From Candidatus Methylobacter oryzae (lineage in GTDB: Bacteria; Pseudomonadota; Gammaproteobacteria; Methylococcales; Methylomonadaceae): DNA of 37,892 nt. Positions 1 through 6,834 of this stretch are shown piece after piece; position 1 is the stretch's first letter; every line of letters starts with the position of its first letter. A program made the position numbers and the translations under genes. The stretch covers positions 1-37,892 of the forward strand of contig CAMAUL010000031.1 of NCBI GenBank assembly GCA_945861405.1. The letters are read 5' to 3'. The notes beneath the pieces are model-generated. The model saw only the letters and a program-made list of their open reading frames with translations. It ran no database searches and was not told where the DNA came from.

Positions 1-46
1 CAATCTGGTATCGTTGTGCTTGGCTTAGCTGTTTATAGTTTCTCAT
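1..46 (-). CDS. IS30-family transposase, N-terminal fragment (runs off left edge)
   Basis: Reading leftwards from an ATG at 46, the minus strand encodes MRNYKQLSQAQRYQI before the window ends. This matches the usual start of IS30-family transposases, where an N-terminal helix-turn-helix begins with a pattern like M-x-N-Y-x-x-L-x-x-x-Q-R-Y-Q-I. Only 15 residues are visible, so neither the HTH nor the DDE catalytic domain can be checked. A GAGAAAG stretch just upstream could be the ribosome-binding site. The call rests on the short N-terminal signature plus an IS30-like terminal repeat near 130-148; intactness of the rest of the element is unknown. Confidence 0.7.
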   Translation of the reverse strand, partial: MRNYKQLSQAQRYQI

Positions 47-148
47 GCGCTTTCTCGTCTTTGGTCGGATTGAAAAAAGCATGAAACTATATCAGCTAAC
101 CTTTTTCTTTTCCGATTTGTGCCGATTGCACTTATGAGTTGAATCTAA
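1..148. mobile_element. End of an IS30-type insertion sequence
   Basis: The stretch from the transposase start (46) to about 148 reads as the terminal region of an IS30-type element. On the minus strand it begins near 148 with TTAGATTCAACTCATAAG, resembling IS30 terminal repeats that carry TAGATTCAA. The adjoining REP-associated transposase frame opens exactly here (stop TAA at 146-148, open from 149), so this is probably the insertion boundary. The exact edge (146-150) and the target duplication cannot be fixed because the other end lies outside the window. Confidence 0.6.
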
Positions 149-442
149 GCTGCATTTACCAAACAATACCCTGATAAATTCGTCGTTCAAAACGCTAACC
201 GTAAAAAGAAGAAACAACAGGAACTATGGCAACATCGTGGGTGGGAGCATTGCTTGCGTGATGAACGGGATTTTCAACAACATATTGATTATATTCATTA
301 CAACCCGGTAAAACACGGGCTTGTAAAACGTGCCAGCGATTGGCCATATTCAAGCATTCATCGATATATAAAATCAGGCATGCTGGATGAATATTGGGGT
401 GAGGGCGAAATGGATTTTGCTGATGATGTTGGCTATGAATAA
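149..442 (+). pseudogene. REP-associated tyrosine transposase (RAYT), C-terminal remnant
   Basis: The frame is open from 149 to the TAA at 440-442 but has no start of its own; a full RAYT is roughly twice as long or more. The visible part contains the family's hallmark C-terminal block: W-E-H-C-L-R-D-E, then HIDYIHYNPVKHGLV and DWPYSSIHRYI. The N-terminal HUH motif and probably the catalytic tyrosine region are missing. RAYTs are single-strand nucleases of the Y1 type that mobilise REP hairpins, and a REP-like hairpin lies directly downstream (448-474), as is typical. The break coincides with the inferred end of the IS30 element, so the gene was most likely truncated by that insertion. An internal ATG at 254 exists but I do not regard it as a real start. 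Confidence 0.85.
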
Positions 443-447
443 AAAAT

Positions 448-474
448 GTCGGGTTACGCTACCGCTAACCCGAC
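448..474. repeat. REP-like hairpin next to RAYT remnant
   Basis: Perfect 9-bp arms GTCGGGTTA (448-456) and TAACCCGAC (466-474) enclose a 9-base loop, followed by CTAC. The GTAGGTCGGGTTA-type palindrome is a common RAYT-linked REP form. It sits 6 bp after the RAYT stop and 60 bp before the radical SAM gene. Confidence 0.8.
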
Positions 475-534
475 CTACATACTTTTGCGCATACCGGTAG
501 TTTTTAAGAAGTTACAATGACAGGAGATAAAAAA

Positions 535-2013
535 ATGCTTAATTCCTATTACGAGATCGAACAGGACGGTCGAAAATATTTCGGCAATGTGTCGCTGAAA
601 GAATTTCACTTATTTCAGCAGGATGGAGAACACTACCTGTTCAATGTGGCGACGATGACGCCCTACCGGGTTTCTGAACCGGTGGCGCGTCTGGTGGAAA
701 AAGCGGCTTATTCCTATGGCGGCGGTCTTCTCACCGGGCAAGTCATGGACGAACTCAAAAAGCTCGACCTCGTGGTCGGGATTGATCATCCGCTTACCCC
801 ATCCACCGTAGCGCCTAAGTCCGATGCGGACAAGGCAAAACCCGCAGAGGGCGCGGCGGCGACGCGATATGGCATCGGCAATATTGCCCTGTTCGTCGCG
901 CAGCAATGCAATATGGCTTGCGTGTATTGCTACGGGCAGGGCGGCGAATATGCCGATAAAGGCATGATGAACGCCGAAACCGCTTTCAAGTCGGTGGACT
1001 GGCTGATGGAAAATTCCGGCGACATCGAATCGGTGAATATCGGATTCTTCGGCGGCGAGCCGATGATGAACTTTCCGCTGATCAAAAAGGTGGTCGGCTA
1101 CGCCAAGCAAGAAGCCGAAAAACGCGGCAAGAAGGTGACTTTCGGCATGACCACCAACGCCTCGCTGCTTTCCGACCAGCGCATCGCTTTCATGCAGGAG
1201 GAAAACATCCATCCGTTGATCAGTATTGACGGTACGCCTGAAATCCAGAACCGGCAGCGGCCTTTTAAAAACGGCAAGGATTCTTACGATAAGACTTATG
1301 CCAACATCCAGAGACTGAAACAGGTATTTCCGCATGTGATGGCGCGAGCTACGCTGCACGGCGATACAGACCCGGCTGAAGTGCGCGCAGGGCTGGAACA
1401 AGCTGGGTTCGAATCATTTGTCATCAAAAAAGCCTCGCGCGTCATTCTAGACAATCTCCCGGTGGAAGAGGTGTTGTGTCAGGATCAGGGCGAGCCCATG
1501 ATAGCCATGGAAAAGAACATGGCGCACGACCTGTTGCGCGACATCAAGGCGCGGAACGTGGGGAAGGAGGCGACCAATTCAACGGTTGGTTTCTTTGTCG
1601 GGCAACTGATTTCCTCCGACAAGCGCCATTACTACTGCGGTGTGGGCCGGGGCATGGTGGCGATCACCACGGCCGGAGATATTTATCCTTGCCACCGCTT
1701 TGCCGGTCAGGAAGATATGAAGCTGGGCAACATTGACAGCTACAAGGTTGGTGGCATCAACGACTATCACCGCGCCATCGTCGACAACCTGCCGGAATGC
1801 AAACGCTGCTGGGCGCGCTATGCCTGCGGTGGCGGCTGCTTTTACGAAAGCAAGGCCGCGCGGGGAGACGTTCATTTGCCGGATCGTTCTTTCTGCCAGG
1901 AGATAAAAACGCTGGTGGAGATGGCAATCCCGCTCTATTTGCAGTTGGATGATGAGGACAAACTTTATGTCAAGGATAGCCTGAAGCGCGAACTTGAAGA
2001 ACAGATTCCCTGA
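535..2013 (+). CDS. Radical SAM/SPASM peptide- or protein-maturase
   Basis: Predicted cytosolic iron-sulfur enzyme of the radical SAM superfamily with a C-terminal SPASM domain, the class that modifies ribosomal peptides or matures protein-derived cofactors. An N-terminal domain (about residues 1-115, EFHLFQQDGEHYLFNVAT) resembles the peptide-recognition front of such maturases. The SAM cluster motif CNMACVYC (C125, C129, C132) is followed by FFGGEPMMN, the SAM-binding GGE region. The C-terminal third carries the SPASM cysteines: YYCGVG, YPCHR, ECKRCWARYACGGGC and a final SFC. I chose ATG 535 over ATG 517 because AGGAG at 522-526 sits 8 bp upstream of 535 and inside the longer version. Family resemblance to QhpD/PqqE-like and RiPP maturases is clear, but no precursor peptide or target enzyme is encoded nearby, so the substrate is unknown. 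It lies alone between a mobile-element remnant and a toxin-antitoxin island. Confidence 0.88.
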   Translation: MLNSYYEIEQDGRKYFGNVSLKEFHLFQQDGEHYLFNVATMTPYRVSEPVARLVEKAAYSYGGGLLTGQVMDELKKLDLVVGIDHPLTPSTVAPKSDADKAKPAEGAAATRYGIGNIALFVAQQCNMACVYCYGQGGEYADKGMMNAETAFKSVDWLMENSGDIESVNIGFFGGEPMMNFPLIKKVVGYAKQEAEKRGKKVTFGMTTNASLLSDQRIAFMQEENIHPLISIDGTPEIQNRQRPFKNGKDSYDKTYANIQRLKQVFPHVMARATLHGDTDPAEVRAGLEQAGFESFVIKKASRVILDNLPVEEVLCQDQGEPMIAMEKNMAHDLLRDIKARNVGKEATNSTVGFFVGQLISSDKRHYYCGVGRGMVAITTAGDIYPCHRFAGQEDMKLGNIDSYKVGGINDYHRAIVDNLPECKRCWARYACGGGCFYESKAARGDVHLPDRSFCQEIKTLVEMAIPLYLQLDDEDKLYVKDSLKRELEEQIP

Positions 2014-2084
2014 TCATGCGTTAGGAATGTTTTTCACTATTTATGGTCTGGGTGAAAAACGGAACTTGAAACGCGTCAACGCTA

Positions 2085-2185
2085 AGGAATGAGCACGAAA
2101 TAACTTGAGCATCTTATTCTCCTCACCCCAACCCTCTCCAGCAGGAGAGGGAGCAAGTTGTCTAAGTTATTTCGTGTCCGTTCCT
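2085..2185. repeat. MITE-like inverted repeat with internal hairpin
   Basis: Arms 2085-2106 and 2164-2185 (AGGAATGAGCACGAAATAAC... against its near-complement) match at about 19 of 22 positions. Between them lies a perfect 8-bp hairpin CCCTCTCC/GGAGAGGG (2132-2139, 2144-2151) with the CTCACCCCAACCCTCTCC core of a very common bacterial dispersed repeat. It looks like one repeat inserted in the middle of another, and it supplies the DNA directly upstream of the antitoxin promoter. Confidence 0.65.
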
Positions 2186-2188
2186 AAC

Positions 2189-2218
2189 TTGACACTGGCG
2201 ATGATGCGCAACAATAAT
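2189..2218 (+). promoter_or_regulatory. Promoter of the Phd/PIN operon
   Basis: A perfect -35 TTGACA (2189-2194) is followed after 18 bp by AATAAT (2213-2218), five of six matches to the sigma-70 -10 box. It lies 31 bp before the antitoxin ATG and its -10 overlaps the operator palindrome, as expected for autorepression. Confidence 0.65.
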
Positions 2219-2237
2219 GTACGCCATTTTGTACATT
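2216..2237. promoter_or_regulatory. Antitoxin operator palindrome
   Basis: Perfect 7-bp arms AATGTAC (2216-2222) and GTACATT (2231-2237) with an 8-bp spacer. Phd/YefM-type antitoxins bind TGTAC-containing palindromes at their own promoters; this one overlaps the -10 box and ends 11 bp before the antitoxin start. Confidence 0.7.
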
Positions 2238-2248
2238 TTGAGATCATT

Positions 2249-2476
2249 ATGAAACAAGCCACATTTACAGAAGTGCGCAACCACGCCAAGCAATATTTTG
2301 ATATTGTCGAGTCAGGCGAGTCGGTGCGTGTGTTGCGTAACGGAAAACCCATTGCCGACATCGTTCCGATACCGCCCGATCTGCCTTCATGGAAGCGACG
2401 CAAGGCGCAGCCTTTGGTATTGGATGGCGTTTCTGTCAGCCGTATGATTTTGGATGAACGCGAAGTCGGCATCTGA
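2249..2476 (+). CDS. Type II antitoxin, Phd/YefM family
   Basis: A 75-residue DNA-binding antitoxin. MKQATFTEVRNHAKQYFDIV followed by GESVRVLRNGKPIADIVP is the Phd/YefM fold signature. The C-terminal tail (SWKRRKAQPLVLDGVSVSRM) is the flexible toxin-neutralising part. A longer frame reaching back to 2105 exists, but it would translate the upstream repeat, and ATG 2249 matches the family start and sits just after the operator. The stop TGA overlaps the toxin ATG (ATGA-type junction at 2474-2478), giving translational coupling. By family knowledge it should repress its own promoter alone or with the toxin. The partner is a PIN nuclease, so the pair is VapBC-like in toxin but Phd-like in antitoxin, a common mixed arrangement. 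Confidence 0.88.
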   Translation: MKQATFTEVRNHAKQYFDIVESGESVRVLRNGKPIADIVPIPPDLPSWKRRKAQPLVLDGVSVSRMILDEREVGI

Positions 2477-2889
2477 TGTTGGTTTTTTTTGATACATCGG
2501 CCTTTGTAAAGCGCTATGTCAATGAGCCTGGAACCGACAAGGTTCTGGAGTGGTGCGACAAGGCAACGAAAATCGGTTTGTCCGGCATTGCGCTTCCCGA
2601 AATCATTTCCGCTTTTTGTTGCTTGCACCGGGAAGCACGGATCACCGAGGTGCAGTACCGGCAACTGAAATCATTGTTAATGGCGGATATTGAAGATGCA
2701 GCTTTATGCGACCTTGCCCCGGCAGTATTGGCGCAGGCGGTTTCAAGTCTTGAAAACAATGTGTTGCGCGGTATAGATGCGATTCATATCGGTAGCGCGG
2801 TCGTTCTGAAAGCCGACGTTTTTGTATCTGCCGATAAACGCCAGTGCGAGGCGGCTGTTCAGGCAGGGTTGCTGGTTGAGTTGGTTTAA
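2476..2889 (+). CDS. PIN-domain ribonuclease toxin (VapC type)
   Basis: A 137-residue PIN-domain protein predicted to cut RNA (often tRNA or rRNA in this family) when freed from the antitoxin encoded directly upstream. The acidic Mg-binding residues are all in place: D6 in FFDTSAFVKRY, E42 in LPEII, D101 in GIDAIHIGSA and D120 in VSADKRQ. Length is normal for VapC. It overlaps the antitoxin stop by one base. Its end lies 30 bp from the end of the convergent MazF-like gene, so the two toxin-antitoxin modules are tail to tail. With all four acidic residues intact it is likely active; the target RNA cannot be read from sequence. Confidence 0.9.
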   Translation: MLVFFDTSAFVKRYVNEPGTDKVLEWCDKATKIGLSGIALPEIISAFCCLHREARITEVQYRQLKSLLMADIEDAALCDLAPAVLAQAVSSLENNVLRGIDAIHIGSAVVLKADVFVSADKRQCEAAVQAGLLVELV

Positions 2890-2919
2890 GAAGCTATCGT
2901 TTAAACAGGCTTATTTAGG

Positions 2920-3261
2920 CTACAACATCCCCATCACCGCCAACAAGCTTTTTTCTACCGCCGACATTTCCTCTGCGGTCAAAGTTGCCAGCGGGCCTAC
3001 ACCGAGGCGGTTGCGATCCAATGCGTGGGGTTGGTCGGTGACTGCTTGGCAGGGTTTAAGCAAGCGGTTTCTGGCAGGGATGGTTACCCGCCAACGTTTA
3101 AATGCCGGATAAATCTGCGTGGACAGCGGCAAAACCACCAGCATCGGGGTAATATCAGACCCCAGTTCGTCGGACTGGATGATTAAAACCGGACGAACTT
3201 TGCCGATTTCTCGGCCTCGCGATGGATTGAGGTTAGCGACCCAGATTTCGCCGCGTTTCAT
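2920..3261 (-). CDS. MazF/PemK-type endoribonuclease toxin
   Basis: A 113-residue member of the PemK/MazF family, mRNA interferases that cleave single-stranded RNA at short motifs. The opening MKRGEIWVANLNPSRGREIG and following KVRPVLIIQSDEL are the conserved first strands with the catalytic Arg region; PCQAVTDQPHALDRNRL is the conserved middle block. I start it at ATG 3261 because that ATG shares its first base with the TAA stop of the upstream antitoxin and fits the family N-terminus; the four extra upstream residues are not needed. The operon order antitoxin-toxin is standard. Cleavage specificity is unknown. Confidence 0.9.
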   Translation of the reverse strand: MKRGEIWVANLNPSRGREIGKVRPVLIIQSDELGSDITPMLVVLPLSTQIYPAFKRWRVTIPARNRLLKPCQAVTDQPHALDRNRLGVGPLATLTAEEMSAVEKSLLAVMGML

Positions 3262-3563
3262 TAGCGCCACCACTTTTCATCCGGGTCGATACCGGCAGCT
3301 TGTTCGGCGTTAATAATGGCATCCAGGCCGTCGTCAGTCGAATCATTGACAATCTCCAACGCTTGGCTGCGGATTTCCGGGTTAGCATACGCGGTGCGCA
3401 TTTCCGCAACCATCTCGGTCATAAACCGTTCTTTTTTGCGGCGGGCCAAATATTCCATGATCGCCAGTCGGGCGATTTCCGATTGGGTTTTGCCTTCCAG
3501 TCGGGCTTCGGTTTTCAGTTGCAGTTCGATGTCGCCGGGTAGGCGTAGGCTGATGGCGGTCAT
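3261..3563 (-). CDS. Ribbon-helix-helix antitoxin for the MazF-like toxin
   Basis: About 100 residues. The N-terminal MTAISLRLPGDIELQLKTEA plus GKTQSEIARLAIMEYL is a ribbon-helix-helix (CopG/MetJ-like) DNA-binding fold, followed by a charged C-terminal tail (ESRxxALEIVNDSTDDGLD-like region) ending DPDEKWWR that should contact the toxin. The start at 3563 is preceded by GGAG about 8 bp away; an ATG at 3575 adding four residues is also possible. Its stop overlaps the toxin start by one base. A perfect 15-bp palindrome (3589-3603) lies just upstream and is a likely autorepression site. Confidence 0.85.
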   Translation of the reverse strand: MTAISLRLPGDIELQLKTEARLEGKTQSEIARLAIMEYLARRKKERFMTEMVAEMRTAYANPEIRSQALEIVNDSTDDGLDAIINAEQAAGIDPDEKWWR

Positions 3564-3588
3564 TTTGTGCTCCATGTCCCGGATTGTG

Positions 3589-3603
3589 AATACAAATTGT
3601 ATT
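3589..3603. promoter_or_regulatory. Operator palindrome for RHH/MazF operon
   Basis: AATACAA-A-TTGTATT is a perfect 15-bp palindrome located 14-26 bp upstream of the two candidate antitoxin starts. Its position and symmetry suit binding by a dimeric ribbon-helix-helix repressor. No clear sigma-70 hexamers can be assigned around it. Confidence 0.6.
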
Positions 3604-3623
3604 ACAAAATGAATGTCGTGCAA

Positions 3624-4070
3624 AACTATTCCGCAACTTATGATTTACCCGCATGCGGCATTCAGAATAGAACTCGGATGCTGAGGTATCCACAGAAAAT
3701 AATCTTATAAAACAACATGTTTTTGATTTTGTGCGCAGTCAATATATGCAACATAGCCGGAAAGTCATCATGCTGGCAGGGATGCCAGCATCCAGCCACA
3801 AGGATGTGAAACTTTGAAATACCACTCGCTTTTATTAAGCACCTGAAAAGTCATGAAGTTACCGTCCATGGCACTGGATTCCGGCATCCCTGCCGGAACG
3901 ACGAGCTTAGGAAATTCGTGGGGATACTTCAGACTCGGATACCATTGATTGAAAGGGTTTAAACGAATTTAGATTCATTCATTGATTTTTTAAGTGTTTA
4001 TCAGTCTAATCAGTGTCGTCCGAGTTCTATTTTTTCTTACTGAGCAGTTGTTTATCCCCAAAGTCCCTAA
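3624..4070. repeat. Non-coding gap holding a nested repeat
   Basis: No gene is seen in this 447-bp gap. Perfect 13-bp inverted arms AATAGAACTCGGA (3666-3678) and TCCGAGTTCTATT (4019-4031) enclose it. They resemble the ends of the short 'acggatgac' dyad repeats seen at 13085, 23531 and 31776, except that here the ends are 340 bp apart. Inside are two other hairpins: TGCTGGC/GCCAGCA (3771-3790) and TTCCGGCA/TGCCGGAA (3879-3898). It reads as a short dyad repeat that received other repeats. A plain sigma-70 promoter for the kinase downstream is not obvious. Confidence 0.55.
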
Positions 4071-5414
4071 ATGCAAATTAAATCCTTAAGCTTTCGATTG
4101 CTGGTTTCGGCTGGTCTTGTGCTTGCCGCATTTTTCGCGTTGGCTTCGGTAGTGCTTGAGCAGGGTTTTCGCGACAGCGCCGAACAGGCATTAAAGGAAA
4201 GGCTGGAAGTGCAAGTGTATTCGCTGCTGTCGGCTGCCGAAGTTAAGAACTCCGGCGACTTAAACATGCCGCCCAGTTTGCCTGAGCCGCGTTTTGCAAC
4301 ACCCGGTTCCGGCCTTTACGGCTTTATACACATGAACAAAAAGAATCTGGTCTGGCGCTCGCCATCGGCTATCGGCCTCAATGTCTCTCTTCCGCCAGAA
4401 CTAACAGCCGGTAATTTTGAATTTCTGTTAACCGGGCAGGGGCGCTATGCGCTGCATTACGCCGTGCTCTGGAAAAATGTGAGCGGCGTTGAGCGCGAAT
4501 ATATCTTTACCGTGACTGAAGACGCCCAGTTTGTCAGCACTCAGGTGGCGCGGTTCAGGGAAACCTTAAGAATCTGGTTGCTGGCGCTGGGCCTGGTTTT
4601 GATATTCATGCATCTGGCCTTGTTGCGCTGGGGCTTAAAGCCTTTGCGGATTATCGTAAAAGACCTTGAGGCGATAGAAAAAGGCCGCAAAACCCATTTG
4701 GACGGGGATTATGCGACGGAACTGGAGGGGCTTGCCGGTAATCTTAACGCCTTCATCAACAGCGAACGGGCGCATCTGGAACGTTATCGTAATGCCTTGG
4801 CCGATTTGGCGCACAGCCTGAAAACGCCGCTGTCGATATTGCGCGGCTGCACCGAGTCTTTCAGTGTTGATAAGGAAACGGTAAAAGAACAAATTTTCCG
4901 TATGGATGAAATCGTTGAATATCAATTGCAGCGGGCGGCGGCAAAGGGCGAGCATAAAACCGTCGGTACCGTGGATTTGTCGCTGATTATCAAAAAAATA
5001 ACGACATCGCTGCGCAAGGTGTATATCGATAAAAATATCCGTTTGGATATGGCGGTGCCGGAAGCTTGCCCTATTTATTATGAAGAGGGCGACCTGTATG
5101 AAATAGCCGGGAACCTGATGGACAATGCCTGCAAGTGGTGCCGTAGCACGATTAATGTCAGCATGACCCTGAATCAACACAAAGGCAGGCGGAATTTTTC
5201 AGTCTTGTTGCAGATCGAAGACGACGGCCCCGGAATCCCGACCGGAAAACTGGCGGAAATTTTAAAAAGAGGCGTACGGGCCGATGAAAATATCCACGGG
5301 CATGGTATCGGCATGGCCGTCGTCTATGAGTTGGTCGGGCTGCTGGGCGGCGTGTTGGAAGGCAAAAAGAGCGAAACGCTGGGTGGCATGAAATGGGATG
5401 TTTATTTGCCATGA
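4071..5414 (+). CDS. PhoQ-like sensor histidine kinase
   Basis: A 447-residue inner-membrane sensor kinase. A transmembrane segment near residues 8-28 and a second near 165-186 bracket a periplasmic sensor of about 130 residues (VWRSPSAIGLN, EYIFTVTEDAQF), the arrangement of PhoQ-type kinases. A HAMP-like linker (LKPLRIIVKDLEAIEKG) leads to the dimerisation helix with phospho-acceptor H248 in ADLAHSLKTPL. The ATPase domain shows the N box GNLMDNACKW, the G1 box IEDDGPGIP and the G2 region HGHGIGMAVVYELVG. The sequence most resembles PhoQ relatives that use LAHSLKTPL instead of SHELRTPL. Such kinases normally follow a PhoP-like regulator gene, but upstream here is a repeat cluster and a toxin-antitoxin island, so the partner is elsewhere or was lost. 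Ligand unknown. Confidence 0.88.
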   Translation: MQIKSLSFRLLVSAGLVLAAFFALASVVLEQGFRDSAEQALKERLEVQVYSLLSAAEVKNSGDLNMPPSLPEPRFATPGSGLYGFIHMNKKNLVWRSPSAIGLNVSLPPELTAGNFEFLLTGQGRYALHYAVLWKNVSGVEREYIFTVTEDAQFVSTQVARFRETLRIWLLALGLVLIFMHLALLRWGLKPLRIIVKDLEAIEKGRKTHLDGDYATELEGLAGNLNAFINSERAHLERYRNALADLAHSLKTPLSILRGCTESFSVDKETVKEQIFRMDEIVEYQLQRAAAKGEHKTVGTVDLSLIIKKITTSLRKVYIDKNIRLDMAVPEACPIYYEEGDLYEIAGNLMDNACKWCRSTINVSMTLNQHKGRRNFSVLLQIEDDGPGIPTGKLAEILKRGVRADENIHGHGIGMAVVYELVGLLGGVLEGKKSETLGGMKWDVYLP

Positions 5415-5928
5415 TGGTTAGGGGGCGGTTTTATAACGGAACACGGACACCATGTTTCGTCATCCCGGCAGGGATTGCCGGGATCCAGAAGCCATGGATG
5501 GCAATGTCAAAGCAGGCAACAACTATGTATATCGGTATGGACAGTAACTTGGCGGTTTTAAGGTGCCTGATCAATGTGGAGTGTCAGCCGAAAGTTTCAC
5601 ATCCCTGTGCTCTCGGCAACTGCTCCTGCGTTGCTCTACCTTCTGCATCCGTGCAGTCGTGGATCCCGGCAATCCCTGCCGGGATGACGGTGTCTCGCAG
5701 ACACTTGTGTATAACGATGAGCAGCTTCTGCTTGGGAACTTAGCACTTAATGACAGTGATGCAACGCGTGGAAACGAGATAAATCTGTTTAATCTGTGGC
5801 TAAACAAATTATTAATAGGCAAGGGCGAACCTTAGTTCCCACCAAAATATCCGACGAATCTGTAATACTCGTAGTCTTACGTAGGTTTTTTTGTATAATC
5901 AAAATCATTTCCCGATTATTATTTTGCA
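5415..5928. repeat. Gap with a 232-bp element bounded by perfect 30-bp inverted repeats
   Basis: No gene is supported in this 514-bp gap. Two perfect 30-bp inverted arms, 5458-5487 and 5660-5689, begin CGTCATCCCGGCAGGGATTG and its complement. Each arm also contains its own small hairpin (CCCGGCA/TGCCGGG). Between them at about 5609-5659 lies, inverted, a copy of the 'actgcatggatgcaggaggtagagcaacgc' type repeat also found at 11176 and 15703. The whole is MITE-like. The last 180 bp (5750-5928) carry only the upstream region of nadK. Confidence 0.75.
5894..5899 (+). promoter_or_regulatory. Probable -10 box of nadK
   Basis: A perfect TATAAT lies 29 bp upstream of the nadK ATG. The sequence 17 bp further up (GTAGTC) is a poor -35, so the call rests on the -10 and its spacing to the gene. 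Confidence 0.45.
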
Positions 5929-6834
5929 ATGCAGACTCCCTTTAAGACCATCGGCATCATAGGCAAGCCCAGCGATCCCAGTATTGCCGAGACCTTAACC
6001 GCCCTGTATGCTTTTTTAAAGCAGCATCACTACACGGTCATTATCGCTAAAGACAGCGCCCATTTTATTGATAATCCGGCCGTTAAATCCTGCTCGATAG
6101 ACACGATGGGGCAGCATTGCGATCTGGTTATCGCCGTCGGCGGCGACGGCACTTTTCTTGCCGCCGCCCGCGCCATCGTCGAAGATGATATTCCATTGAT
6201 CGGCATCAATCTGGGGCGTCTTGGTTTTCTGGTGGACATATCGCCCGACGAATTATCCGACAAACTGCTTCCTATCCTTAAAGGCCATTACACCGAGGAA
6301 AAACGCTATCTGTTGCGCACCAAGATCATCCGCAACGGGCAAGTTATCCATGAAGAAACCGCCGTCAATGAAGTGGTTATCCACCGCTGGGTAACGCCCA
6401 GCATGATAGAAATCATCACCAAAATCGACAATGTGTTTTTAAATTCGCAGCGCTCCGACGGCCTGATTATTTCCACGCCGACCGGGTCGACCGCTTATTC
6501 TTTGTCTGCCGGGGGGCCGATTTTGCATCCTGCGTTAAACGCGCTGGTATTGGTGCCGCTTAATCCCCATACTTTGTCGAACCGGCCTATCGTGATCAAC
6601 GATTCGGCTGAAATTGAAATCAGCTTTTGCCAGACTAAACAAATCAACGCCCTGGTGACTTGCGATCACATTGAAATCCCTGAGGTATTAATCAGCGACA
6701 AGATTTTGATTAAAAAAGAACCTAAACCGATTAGGATTTTACATCCTGAAGGCCATGATTTTTTCTATATACTCAGGAATAAATTAAACTGGAGCAGTGG
6801 TTACCACACCGAAAATCATGCTATTGAACCTTAA
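5929..6834 (+). CDS. nadK: NAD kinase
   Basis: Phosphorylates NAD to NADP using ATP or polyphosphate in the cytosol, the only route to NADP. The 301-residue protein has the signature GGDGT (71-75, catalytic D73), the NE pair in AVNEVVIHR, and the glycine-rich SDGLIISTPTGSTAYSLSAG block with GGPILHP after it. Length and order agree with proteobacterial NadK; the C-terminal end KLNWSSGYHTENHAIEP is slightly longer than usual because it runs into the recN start. The order nadK-recN is conserved in many gammaproteobacteria, and here the genes overlap by 17 bp if recN begins at 6818. A TATAAT box lies 29 bp upstream. Confidence 0.96.
   Translation: MQTPFKTIGIIGKPSDPSIAETLTALYAFLKQHHYTVIIAKDSAHFIDNPAVKSCSIDTMGQHCDLVIAVGGDGTFLAAARAIVEDDIPLIGINLGRLGFLVDISPDELSDKLLPILKGHYTEEKRYLLRTKIIRNGQVIHEETAVNEVVIHRWVTPSMIEIITKIDNVFLNSQRSDGLIISTPTGSTAYSLSAGGPILHPALNALVLVPLNPHTLSNRPIVINDSAEIEISFCQTKQINALVTCDHIEIPEVLISDKILIKKEPKPIRILHPEGHDFFYILRNKLNWSSGYHTENHAIEP

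Noticed and set aside
610..1401. Long minus-strand frame (263 aa) opposite the radical SAM gene
   Set aside because: Lies wholly opposite a clear coding frame; its translation shows no known motif and looks like a reverse-complement shadow.
2105..2248. Upstream extension of the antitoxin frame (48 more residues)
   Set aside because: Would translate repeat DNA and the operator; family start and operator position support ATG 2249.
2822..3112. Plus-strand frame of 96 residues across the TA junction
   Set aside because: Shadow of VapC and the MazF-like gene in another frame.
5393..5835. Two short frames in the kinase-nadK gap
   Set aside because: They lie in the 30-bp inverted repeat element and have no protein-like motif.
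6797..6818. GTG start for RecN
   Set aside because: ATG 6818 matches the family N-terminus; the GTG offers no properly spaced ribosome-binding site.
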